A DNA stretch of 64,000 bases, from the NCBI RefSeq assembly GCF_003248355.1, contig NZ_QKWY01000002.1:2294001-2358000 (forward strand), in the 5' to 3' direction. A program made the translations under genes and the position numbers. Below are positions 32,547 to 40,244 of the stretch, in pieces (position 1 is the first letter of the stretch; every line of letters begins with the position of its first letter). Origin of the DNA: Streptomyces sp. AC1-42W. GTDB lineage: Bacteria > Actinomycetota > Actinomycetes > Streptomycetales > Streptomycetaceae. Under the pieces are notes generated by a model. The model made no database searches, was not told where the DNA came from, and saw only the letters and a list, made by a program, of their open reading frames with translations.

Positions 32547-33131
32547 GTGAGTGGAACATCTGCGGCTCTGACGCCCCCGGCCGACGCGGTGAAACCGGTC
32601 CGGCACCCCGACGCCCCGGCCCCCGGCGAGCTTCTCGGCGCGCACTACGAGCACTGCTTCGGCTGCGGCTCCGGACAGCCCCACGGGCTGCACCTCCAGG
32701 CCCGCGCCGAGGAGGGTGTCCGGGTGACCGCCGAGTTCACCGTGCAGGAGGCCCACCAGGGCGCTCCGGGCCTCGCGCACGGCGGTGTGCTGGCGACCGC
32801 GCTGGACGAGACGCTGGGCTCGCTGAACTGGCTGCTGCGGGTGATCGCGGTGACCGGGCGGCTGGAGACCGACTTCGTGCGGCCCGTCCCGGTCGGCACC
32901 GTGCTGTTCCTCGACGCCGAGATCACCGCGGTGCACGGGCGCAAGCTCTACTCGCGGGCGGTCGGCCGCATCGGCGGACCGGACGGGCCGGTGGCCGTGC
33001 GCGCCGACGCCCTGTTCATCGAGGTCAAGGTGGACCACTTCATCGACAACGGCCGGCCGGCCGAGATCCGGGCCGCCATGGCCGACCCCGACCAGGTCAA
33101 GCGCGTCCGCGCCTTCGAGGTGAACCCCTGA
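32547..33131 (+). CDS. PaaI/hotdog-fold acyl-CoA thioesterase family protein
   Basis: 194 residues from GTG 32547. TAAGGT lies 8 bases upstream and there is no ribosome site, so a leaderless start is likely. The hotdog domain is residues ~60-165, with FGCGSGQPHGLHLQ and the helix HGGVLATALDETLG that holds the catalytic acidic residue of this family. It should hydrolyse an acyl-CoA thioester; the substrate is unknown. Its stop overlaps the dut start by one base. Confidence 0.88.
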   Translation: MSGTSAALTPPADAVKPVRHPDAPAPGELLGAHYEHCFGCGSGQPHGLHLQARAEEGVRVTAEFTVQEAHQGAPGLAHGGVLATALDETLGSLNWLLRVIAVTGRLETDFVRPVPVGTVLFLDAEITAVHGRKLYSRAVGRIGGPDGPVAVRADALFIEVKVDHFIDNGRPAEIRAAMADPDQVKRVRAFEVNP

Positions 33132-33664
33132 TGCGCCACCCCGTGGACGTCCTCATCCGCCGGGTCGACCCGGATGTGCCGCTGCCGTCCTACGGGCACC
33201 CCGGTGACGCCGGCGCCGATCTCGTGACCACCGAGGCCGCCGAGCTGGCGCCGGGGGAGCGGACCGTGCTGCCGACCGGGGTTTCGATCGCCCTGCCGGA
33301 CGGGTACGCCGCGTTCGTGCACCCACGATCCGGTCTCGCCGCCCGCTGCGGAGTCGCCCTGGTGAATGCCCCGGGGACGGTCGATGCCGGGTACCGTGGA
33401 GAGATCAAGGTGATCGTCATCAATCTCGACCCGCGCGAGTCCGTGCGGTTCGAGCGGTTCGACCGGATTGCCCAACTGGTCGTGCAGCAGGTCGAGAAGG
33501 TGCGCTTCCACGAGGTGTCGGAGCTTCCCGGCTCGGCGCGGGCCGAGGGGGGCTTCGGGTCCACCGGCGGTCATGCCGCCGTTGATGTTGATGGCGTCCG
33601 GGGCGGGGTTCCCCAGGGCGGGAACAACTACGCTTCGGTCGAATCCGACCGGGAAGGACAGTGA
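33131..33664 (+). CDS. dut: dUTP diphosphatase
   Basis: 177 residues from ATG 33131. All five trimeric dUTPase motifs can be read: GDAGADL, HPRSGLAAR, NAPGTVDAGYRGEIKVI, RIAQLVV and GGFGSTGGH. The enzyme splits dUTP to dUMP and pyrophosphate, keeping uracil out of DNA and feeding dTMP synthesis. The tail beyond the fifth motif (~25 residues) is longer than in most trimeric forms. It is coupled to both neighbours. Confidence 0.95.
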   Translation: MRHPVDVLIRRVDPDVPLPSYGHPGDAGADLVTTEAAELAPGERTVLPTGVSIALPDGYAAFVHPRSGLAARCGVALVNAPGTVDAGYRGEIKVIVINLDPRESVRFERFDRIAQLVVQQVEKVRFHEVSELPGSARAEGGFGSTGGHAAVDVDGVRGGVPQGGNNYASVESDREGQ

Positions 33665-33665
33665 C

Positions 33666-34424
33666 GTGTTCGGACGTCGCAAGAACAGTGGTGCCGCCGA
33701 TGACAAGGCGGACGAGGCGCGCGAGGCCGAGCAGGTCGTCGACGAGCAGACCGAGGGCGAGCCGCGCCGGACGAACCTTCCGCCGGCACCGCGCCCGGAC
33801 GGCCCGTGGGACATCGAGGAGGTGTCCCCGCCCGGCGACGGCCGGGTGGACCTGGGCGGCATCTTCGTGCCCGGTGTCGAGGGCATGGAGCTGAGGGTCG
33901 AGGTCGCCGGTGACGCGATCGTCGCGGCCACCGTCGTGCTGCGCGACAGCGCGATCCAGCTCCAGGCGTTCGCCGCGCCCAAGAAGGAGGGCATCTGGGG
34001 CGAGGTCCGCGAGGAGATCGCCTCGGGCATCACCCAGCAGGGCGGCATCATCGACGAGGTCGAGGGCCCGCTGGGCTGGGAGCTGCGCGCGCAGGTCCCC
34101 GTACAGCTTCCCGACGGGACCAATGGCGTGCAGCTGGTGCGGTTCGTCGGTGTCGACGGCCCGCGCTGGTTCCTGCGCGGTGTGATCTCCGGCCAGGGCG
34201 CCGTGCAGCCGGAGGCCGCCGGGCTCCTGGAGACGGTCTTCCGGGACACCGTGGTCGTCCGCGGCGAGGGCCCGATGGCCCCGCGCGACCCGATCGTCCT
34301 CAAGCTCCCCAACGACGCCCAGATGGTCCCCGAGGGCGTGCAGCAGGAGGAGCAGGAGGGCTCGCGCTTCTCCGGTGGCATGGCGGGCCTCCAGCGCGGC
34401 CCCGAGATCACCGAGGTGCGCTGA
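33666..34424 (+). CDS. DUF3710 family protein
   Basis: 252 residues from GTG 33666, one base after the dut stop codon. An acidic N terminus is followed by a beta-rich DUF3710 domain (VDLGGIFVPGVEGMELRVEVAGDAIVAATVVL ... GPRWFLRGVISGQGA). Its gene follows dut in many actinobacteria, which suggests a linked but unknown role. The transcript ends at a 23-bp terminator stem. Confidence 0.88.
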   Translation: MFGRRKNSGAADDKADEAREAEQVVDEQTEGEPRRTNLPPAPRPDGPWDIEEVSPPGDGRVDLGGIFVPGVEGMELRVEVAGDAIVAATVVLRDSAIQLQAFAAPKKEGIWGEVREEIASGITQQGGIIDEVEGPLGWELRAQVPVQLPDGTNGVQLVRFVGVDGPRWFLRGVISGQGAVQPEAAGLLETVFRDTVVVRGEGPMAPRDPIVLKLPNDAQMVPEGVQQEEQEGSRFSGGMAGLQRGPEITEVR

Positions 34425-34437
34425 CCCGCACACCCGA

Positions 34438-34489
34438 CGACGGCCGGTGGGCCGCACCCCTTCCCCGGGGTGCGGCCCACCGGCCGTCG
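34438..34489 (+). terminator. strong terminator after the dut-DUF3710 operon
   Basis: A perfect 23-bp inverted repeat starting CGACGGCCGGTGGGCCG around the loop TTCCCC. This is the longest perfect stem in the window. Confidence 0.9.
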
Positions 34490-34490
34490 C

Positions 34491-34532
34491 GCGTACAGGA
34501 CGCGTATCGGCGGCGTACAGGCGGCGTCAAGG
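34491..34532 (+). promoter_or_regulatory. four phased direct repeats upstream of kdp (probable response-regulator site)
   Basis: GCGTACAGG at 34491, GCGTATCGG at 34502, GCGTACAGG at 34513 and GCGTCAAGG at 34524: 9-mers exactly 11 bases apart. One repeat per helical turn is the hallmark of OmpR-family regulator binding. KdpE, encoded 8 kb downstream in the same cluster, is the natural candidate. A -10-like TAAAGG (about 34548) follows at a distance that suits activation. Confidence 0.65.
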
Positions 34533-34638
34533 CCGCGCCCACTCCCGTAAAGGAGGCATCAACGCAGGTCACAGCGGTGCCGGCGGGGGGTTTGCTCATG
34601 AGGTCCGATTCAACGACACCTCAATCCGGGAGCATCCG

Positions 34639-34722
34639 ATGGCCGACACGGCCTTCGTCGTCACCACGATCGCGGTCTTCGCGCTGGTGGCACTCGTCGC
34701 CAGGGGGGTGGCGAAGCTGTGA
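34639..34722 (+). CDS. 27-residue hydrophobic peptide preceding kdpF
   Basis: ATG 34639 to TGA 34722 encodes a single membrane segment (FVVTTIAVFALVALVARG) with a basic end. It overlaps the kdpF start by 4 bases (GTGA), so the two are coupled. The composition and coupling indicate a real peptide. It may be an extra KdpF-like stabiliser of the Kdp complex; I know similar peptides at this position in other Streptomyces only from memory. Confidence 0.7.
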   Translation: MADTAFVVTTIAVFALVALVARGVAKL

Positions 34723-34808
34723 CCGCGGACAACGTGGCCGGCCTCGTCGTGGCCGCCGCCCTGCTGGGCTACCTCGTCCTCGCCCTCCTCTTCCCGGAGA
34801 GGTTCTGA
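34719..34808 (+). CDS. kdpF: K+-transporting ATPase small subunit KdpF
   Basis: 29 residues from GTG 34719: one hydrophobic helix (GLVVAAALLGYLVLALLFPERF), the length and ending typical of KdpF. It stabilises the KdpFABC complex in the membrane. It lies 6 bases before kdpA. Confidence 0.9.
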   Translation: MTADNVAGLVVAAALLGYLVLALLFPERF

Positions 34809-34814
34809 GCCGAT

Positions 34815-36479
34815 ATGAGCCCCGTCCTCTCCGGTGTGCTCCAGCTCCTCGCGCTTGTGGTGGCGCTGGGGCTGGCGTACCGCCCGCTCGGCGACCACAT
34901 GGCCCGCGTCTACACCTCGACCCGCCATCTGCGGGCCGAGCGGTGGATCTACCGGGCGATCGGCGCCGACCCCGGCGCGCAGATGCGCCGCGCCGCCTAT
35001 TTGCGCGGTGTCCTCGCCTTCTCCGCCGTAGGCGTCCTCCTGCTGTATCTGCTGCAACGGCTCCAGGGCGTCCTGCCCGGCTCGCTCGGCTTCTCCTCGA
35101 TCGACCCGGACCAGGCGTTCAACACCGCCGCCTCGTTCGTCGCGAACACCAACTGGCAGTCGTACGCCGGCGAGCAGGCCATGGGCCACCTCGTGCAGAC
35201 CGGCGGTCTGGCCGTGCAGAACTTCCTCTCCGCCGCCGTCGGCATGGCCGTCGCGATCGCCCTCGTCCGCGGGTTCGCCGCATCGCGCACCGGGGAACTC
35301 GGCAACTTCTGGTGCGACCTGGTGCGCGGCACCGTACGCGTCCTGCTGCCGCTCGCCGCGGTCGGCGCGCTCGTCCTCGTCGCCTGCGGGGCGATACAGA
35401 ACTTCGCCGGCATCCACGAGGTCGGGCAGTTCACCGGCGGCGGTCAGGAATGGAACGGCGGCGCGGTCGCCTCCCAGGAGGCCATCAAGGAGCTGGGCAC
35501 CAACGGCGGCGGCTACTTCAACGCCAACGCGGCCCACCCCTTCGAGAACCCCAGCGGCCTGTCCAACCTCTTCGAGATCTTCCTGATCCTTCTCATCCCG
35601 TTCGCGCTGACCCGCACCTTCGGCCGCATGGTGGGCTCCGTCCGGCAGGGGTACGCGCTGCTGGGCACCATGCTCGTCTTCTGGCTCGGCTTCTCCGCGC
35701 TGATGATGTGGACCGAGTCCGCCCACCACGGCCCCGCGTTCGAGCTCGCGGGCGGCGCCACCGAGGGCAAGGAGACCCGGTTCGGCATCGGCGGCTCGTC
35801 GCTGTTCGCCGTCGCCACCACACTCACCTCCACCGGCGCGGTGAACTCCTTCCACTCCTCGTACACCGGCCTCGGCGGCGGCCTCACGCTGCTCGGCATG
35901 CAGCTCGGCGAGATCGCCCCCGGCGGCGTCGGCTCCGGGCTGTACGGCATGCTGATCATGGCGCTCGTCGCGGTGTTCATCGCCGGTCTGATGGTCGGGC
36001 GCACACCCGAATACCTCGGCAAGAAGATCGGCGTCCGCGAGATCCAGCTCGCCGCCTGCTACCTCCTGGTCACCCCGGCCCTGGCGCTCGGCTTCACCGC
36101 GGCGGCCGTCGCCCTGCCCACCCCGCCCGACTCCACCGCCAACTCCGGGGCGCACGGCTTCTCCGAGATCCTGTACGCCTACACCTCCGGCGCCAACAAC
36201 AACGGCTCGGCGTTCGCCGGGCTGAACGCGGACACACCGTGGTTCAACACCACCATCGGGCTCGCCATGCTGCTGGGCCGCTTCCTGCCCATGGTGTTCG
36301 TCCTCGCCCTGGCCGGCTCGCTGGCCGAGCAGCGGCCCGTACCGGCCAACTCCGGCACCCTCGCCACCCACACCCCGCTGTTCGGCGGACTGCTCGCCGC
36401 GGTCGTGGTGGTCGTCGCCGGCCTGACCTACTTCCCGGCCCTCGCCCTGGGCCCGCTCGCCGAAGGGCTCGCGTCATGA
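34815..36479 (+). CDS. kdpA: K+-transporting ATPase subunit KdpA
   Basis: 554 residues with about ten membrane segments. The four pore-loop regions that form the K+ filter are readable: TNTNWQSYAG, TNGGGYFNANAAHPFENP, TSTGAVNSFHSS and SGANNNGSAFAGL. KdpA is the channel-like K+-binding subunit of the high-affinity, low-K+-induced importer. Its stop overlaps the kdpB start by 4 bases. Confidence 0.96.
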   Translation: MSPVLSGVLQLLALVVALGLAYRPLGDHMARVYTSTRHLRAERWIYRAIGADPGAQMRRAAYLRGVLAFSAVGVLLLYLLQRLQGVLPGSLGFSSIDPDQAFNTAASFVANTNWQSYAGEQAMGHLVQTGGLAVQNFLSAAVGMAVAIALVRGFAASRTGELGNFWCDLVRGTVRVLLPLAAVGALVLVACGAIQNFAGIHEVGQFTGGGQEWNGGAVASQEAIKELGTNGGGYFNANAAHPFENPSGLSNLFEIFLILLIPFALTRTFGRMVGSVRQGYALLGTMLVFWLGFSALMMWTESAHHGPAFELAGGATEGKETRFGIGGSSLFAVATTLTSTGAVNSFHSSYTGLGGGLTLLGMQLGEIAPGGVGSGLYGMLIMALVAVFIAGLMVGRTPEYLGKKIGVREIQLAACYLLVTPALALGFTAAAVALPTPPDSTANSGAHGFSEILYAYTSGANNNGSAFAGLNADTPWFNTTIGLAMLLGRFLPMVFVLALAGSLAEQRPVPANSGTLATHTPLFGGLLAAVVVVVAGLTYFPALALGPLAEGLAS

Positions 36480-38560
36480 CCCCACCCACACCCCGGCCGG
36501 CCCCGATACCGCCGGCCGCGCGGCAGGTCCGCACCGGCGCGGCGCTGTCCGACCCCAGGACGCTGCTCGCCGCGCTGCCCCTGGCGGTGCGCAAGCTCCA
36601 TCCCAGGGCGATGGCCGCCTCACCCGTCATGTGCGTGGTGCTCGCCGGGTCCGTCGTCACCACCGTGCTCGCCGCCCGCGACCCCGGCGACCTGTTCGGC
36701 TGGGCGATCACCGGCTGGCTGTGGCTGACCACGCTCTTCGCCAACCTCGCCGAAGCCGTCGCCGAGGGGCGCGGCAAGGCCCAGGCCGACACGCTGCGGC
36801 GGGCGAAGACCGACACCGTCGCCCGCCGGCTGACCGGCGGACGCGAGGAGCGGATCGCCGGCACCGAGCTGCGCGTCGGCGACCTGGTCGTCTGCGAGGC
36901 GGGCGACATCGTCCCCGGCGACGGGGACGTCGTGGAGGGCGTGGCCGGCGTGGACGAGTCCGCGGTGACCGGCGAGTCCGCCCCCGTCATCCGCGAGTCC
37001 GGCGGCGACCGCAGCGCCGTCACCGGCGGTACGAAGGTGCTCTCCGACCGCATCGTCATCAGGATCACCACCCGGCCCGGCGAGACGTTCATCGACCGGA
37101 TGATCGCCCTGGTGGAGGGAGCCGCCCGGCAGAAGACGCCCAACGAGATCGCCCTGAACATCCTGCTGGCGTCCCTGACGATCGCCTTCCTGCTCGCCGT
37201 GGTCACCCTCCAGCCCTTCGCCGTGTACGCGGGCGGCGAGCAGTCCGTCGCCGTGCTCACCGCGCTGCTGGTCTGCCTCATCCCGACCACCATCGGCGCG
37301 CTGCTCTCCGCGATCGGCATCGCGGGCATGGACCGGCTGGTGCGGCGCAATGTGCTCGCGATGTCCGGGCGGGCCGTCGAGGCGGCCGGGGACGTCTCGA
37401 CGCTGCTGCTCGACAAGACCGGCACCATCACCCACGGCAACCGCCGGGCCACCGCCCTGCTGCCCGTCGCCGGGGTCACCGGCGAGGAACTGGCGCGGGC
37501 CGCCCGGCTCGCCTCGCTGGCCGACGAGACCCCCGAGGGCCGGTCCGTGGTCGCCCTCGCCGGGGAGCGGTACGGGCAGGGCGAACCCCGCGCGGACGAG
37601 CTGAGCGACGCCACCTGGGTCGCCTTCACCGCCCACACCCGCATGTCCGGCGTGGACGTGGCCGGGCGCAGCGTCCGCAAGGGCGCCGCCGGGGCGGTCT
37701 CCGCCTGGGTGCGCGAGCGCGGCGGAAGCGTCCCCGGCGAGGCGCGCCGGCTCGCCGACGACATCGCGGCCGAGGGCGGCACCCCGCTCCTGGTGGCCAC
37801 CGAGGACACGGCCGGCGCCCGGGTCCTGGGCGTCGTCCACCTCAAGGACGTCGTCAAGGAGGGCATGCCCGAGCGGTTCGCCGAGCTGCGCCGGATGGGC
37901 ATCCGCACCGTCATGATCACCGGGGACAACGCGCTCACCGCGAAGGCCATCGCCAGGGAGGCCGGGGTCGACGACTTCCTGGCCGAGGCCACGCCCGAGG
38001 ACAAGATGGCCCTCATCAAGCGGGAGCAGGCCGGTGGCGCGCTCGTCGCGATGACCGGCGACGGCACCAACGACGCCCCGGCGCTCGCGCAGGCCGACGT
38101 CGGCGTGGCCATGAACAGCGGGACCGCGGCCGCCAAGGAGGCCGGGAACATGGTCGACCTGGACTCCGACCCGACCAAGCTCATCGAGATCGTGGAGATC
38201 GGCAGGCAGCTGCTGATCACCCGGGGCGCGCTCACCACGTTCTCGCTGGCCAACGACATCGCGAAGTACTTCGCGATCATCCCCGCGATGTTCGCCGCCG
38301 TGTACCCGGGCCTGGACCGGCTCAACATCATGGACCTGTCCTCGCCCCGGACCGCGATCCTCTCCGCCGTGATCTTCAACGCGCTGATCATCGTCGCGCT
38401 CGTGCCGCTCGCCCTGCGGGGCGTACGCCACCGGCCCGGCGGCGCGTCCGCCCTGCTCCGGCGCAACCTCGCCGTCTACGGCATCGGCGGGCTGATCGCG
38501 CCCTTCGCCGGCATCAAGCTCATCGACCTGCTCCTCTCCCTCCTCCCCGGAATCGGCTGA
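36476..38560 (+). CDS. kdpB: K+-transporting P-type ATPase subunit KdpB
   Basis: 694 residues from ATG 36476. P-type ATPase motifs: DESAVTGESAPVI (actuator TGES), LLLDKTGTITHGN with phosphorylated Asp about 313, TGDNALTAKAIA and MTGDGTNDAPALAQADVGVAM. It hydrolyses ATP to drive K+ import through KdpA. The TGES serine, whose phosphorylation inhibits the pump at high K+ in E. coli, is present. A short proline-rich N-terminal extension is seen. Confidence 0.96.
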   Translation: MTPPTPRPAPIPPAARQVRTGAALSDPRTLLAALPLAVRKLHPRAMAASPVMCVVLAGSVVTTVLAARDPGDLFGWAITGWLWLTTLFANLAEAVAEGRGKAQADTLRRAKTDTVARRLTGGREERIAGTELRVGDLVVCEAGDIVPGDGDVVEGVAGVDESAVTGESAPVIRESGGDRSAVTGGTKVLSDRIVIRITTRPGETFIDRMIALVEGAARQKTPNEIALNILLASLTIAFLLAVVTLQPFAVYAGGEQSVAVLTALLVCLIPTTIGALLSAIGIAGMDRLVRRNVLAMSGRAVEAAGDVSTLLLDKTGTITHGNRRATALLPVAGVTGEELARAARLASLADETPEGRSVVALAGERYGQGEPRADELSDATWVAFTAHTRMSGVDVAGRSVRKGAAGAVSAWVRERGGSVPGEARRLADDIAAEGGTPLLVATEDTAGARVLGVVHLKDVVKEGMPERFAELRRMGIRTVMITGDNALTAKAIAREAGVDDFLAEATPEDKMALIKREQAGGALVAMTGDGTNDAPALAQADVGVAMNSGTAAAKEAGNMVDLDSDPTKLIEIVEIGRQLLITRGALTTFSLANDIAKYFAIIPAMFAAVYPGLDRLNIMDLSSPRTAILSAVIFNALIIVALVPLALRGVRHRPGGASALLRRNLAVYGIGGLIAPFAGIKLIDLLLSLLPGIG

Positions 38561-38566
38561 CCCGCC

Positions 38567-39232
38567 ATGCACACACCCGTACGCAACCCCGCCCGCCAGG
38601 TCTGGGCCGCCCTGCGCGCCCTGCTCGTCCTCACCCTGGTCTGCGGCGTCCTCTACCCGCTCGCCGTCACCGGGGCCGCGCAGACGCTCATGCCGCACCG
38701 CGCGGACGGCTCCCGGATCACCGACGGCGGCCGGGTCGTCGGCTCCGCCCTCATCGGCCAGCGCTACGACCTGCCGGCCACGCAGGACGGGGAGAGCGCA
38801 CAGCCCGATCTGCGCTGGTTCCAGCCGCGCCCCTCCGCCGGGCTCGGCACCAACAGCCGCAACACCCGCTACTCGCTGCTCGTCTCCGGCGCGAGCAACC
38901 TGGCCGGCGACAGCCCGGAGCTGATCGACCGGGTCACCGCCGCCCGGGCGGCCGTCGTCCGGGACAACTCCGTCCCCGGCCACCCGGTCGATCCCGCGCA
39001 GGTGCCCGCCGACGCGGTCACGTCCTCCGGCTCCGGGCTCGACCCCCACATCTCCCCGGCGTACGCACAGCTCCAGGTCCGCCGCGTCGCCGCCCGCAAC
39101 CACCTGGACGCCGACCGGGTCGCCGCGCTGGTCGAACGGCACACCGAGGGCCGCCTCCTCGGCTTCATCGGCGAACCGCGCGTCAACGTCCTCCGGCTCA
39201 ACGTCGCGCTGCGCCGGCTGGCGACGGGCTGA
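38567..39232 (+). CDS. kdpC: K+-transporting ATPase subunit KdpC
   Basis: 221 residues from ATG 38567. One N-terminal membrane segment (LLVLTLVCGVLYPLAVTG) is followed by the external domain with family motifs GSALIGQ, WFQPRPSA, SGSGLDPHISPAYAQLQ and VNVLRLNVAL. It assists assembly and nucleotide binding of KdpFABC. A wobble-containing hairpin ends the operon 5 bases later. Confidence 0.95.
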   Translation: MHTPVRNPARQVWAALRALLVLTLVCGVLYPLAVTGAAQTLMPHRADGSRITDGGRVVGSALIGQRYDLPATQDGESAQPDLRWFQPRPSAGLGTNSRNTRYSLLVSGASNLAGDSPELIDRVTAARAAVVRDNSVPGHPVDPAQVPADAVTSSGSGLDPHISPAYAQLQVRRVAARNHLDADRVAALVERHTEGRLLGFIGEPRVNVLRLNVALRRLATG

Positions 39233-39236
39233 ACGG

Positions 39237-39277
39237 CGGGGCGATGCCTCCGGACCGCATCCGGGGGCATTGCCCCG
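39237..39277 (+). terminator. terminator after kdpC
   Basis: A 17-bp stem (CGGGGCGATGCCTCCGG with its partner, including two G-U pairs in RNA) around ACCGCAT. Confidence 0.7.
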
Positions 39278-39334
39278 TCCCGTGCCACCTGCACATACTG
39301 GCGGCCGACAGCCGAGGACCCACGGGGGAGCGAC

Positions 39335-40069
39335 ATGACCGAGAACAGCGCCGACACGAGCACCGGCGGGGGCACCGGGACGGTCCTCGCCGACGGCCCG
39401 ATGGTGCGCGTCGAGGACCTGCGCCGCTCCTACGGCTCCGGCGCGGGCGCCGTGCACGCGCTGCGCGGCGTCTCCTTCGAGGTGCCGCGCGGCGAGCTGG
39501 TCGCCCTCAAGGGCCGTTCCGGCTCCGGCAAGACCACCCTGCTCAACCTCGTCGGGGGCCTGGACAGCCCGGACGGCGGCCGGATCACCGTGGACGGCAC
39601 CGACCTCTCCACCCTCGGCGAGAACGGGCTGCTGGAGCTGCGCCGGGACCGCATCGGCTTCATCTTCCAGTCCTTCGGCCTGATCCCGATCCTCACGGCG
39701 GCGGAGAACGTCGGCGTACCTCTGCGGCTGCGCAAGGCCGACCCCCGCGAGCGCGAGGAGCGGGTGTCGCTGCTGCTCTCCCTCGTCGGCCTCGCCGACC
39801 ACGCGGCGCAGCGCCCCGGCGAGATGTCCGGCGGCCAGCAGCAGCGGGTGGCCATCGCCCGCGCGCTCGCCAACCGGCCCGCCCTGCTGATCGCGGACGA
39901 GCCCACCGGGCAGCTCGACCAGGAGACCGGGCTCGCGGTGATGGAGCTGCTGCGCGCCGTCGTGCACAGCGAGAACGTCACCGCGCTCGTCGCCACCCAC
40001 GACGCCCAGCTGCTGGGCCTGGCCGACCGGGTGCTGGAGCTCGGCGACGGGCACATCATCGAGCACTGA
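39335..40069 (+). CDS. lone ABC transporter ATP-binding protein (MacB/LolD type) inside the kdp cluster
   Basis: 244 residues from ATG 39335 with GGGGGAG upstream. Walker A (GRSGSGKTTLLNLVGG), the signature MSGGQQQRVAIARALA and Walker B (ALLIADEPTGQLD) are intact. The sequence is of the class that pairs with FtsX/MacB-like permeases for lipoprotein, peptide or drug export. No permease gene is adjacent. It has its own terminator upstream and sits between kdpC and kdpD, where no such gene is expected. The role is unknown. Confidence 0.9.
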   Translation: MTENSADTSTGGGTGTVLADGPMVRVEDLRRSYGSGAGAVHALRGVSFEVPRGELVALKGRSGSGKTTLLNLVGGLDSPDGGRITVDGTDLSTLGENGLLELRRDRIGFIFQSFGLIPILTAAENVGVPLRLRKADPREREERVSLLLSLVGLADHAAQRPGEMSGGQQQRVAIARALANRPALLIADEPTGQLDQETGLAVMELLRAVVHSENVTALVATHDAQLLGLADRVLELGDGHIIEH

Positions 40070-40244
40070 CCGGCGGCTGCGCGGCCGTAGCGGGAGCGCC
40101 GGCCTGCGGCCCCGCCGCCGTATCAGGGTTGTGTCAATTCCCGCCGCCTTCCCACTCCCCGTCCGATATGCCGGAAATTCACCAGGTACTTTCGAACCAG
40201 GGCCGCCAGGACGGCGGCCGCCGGTTTCGGAAGACAATGGGGCC

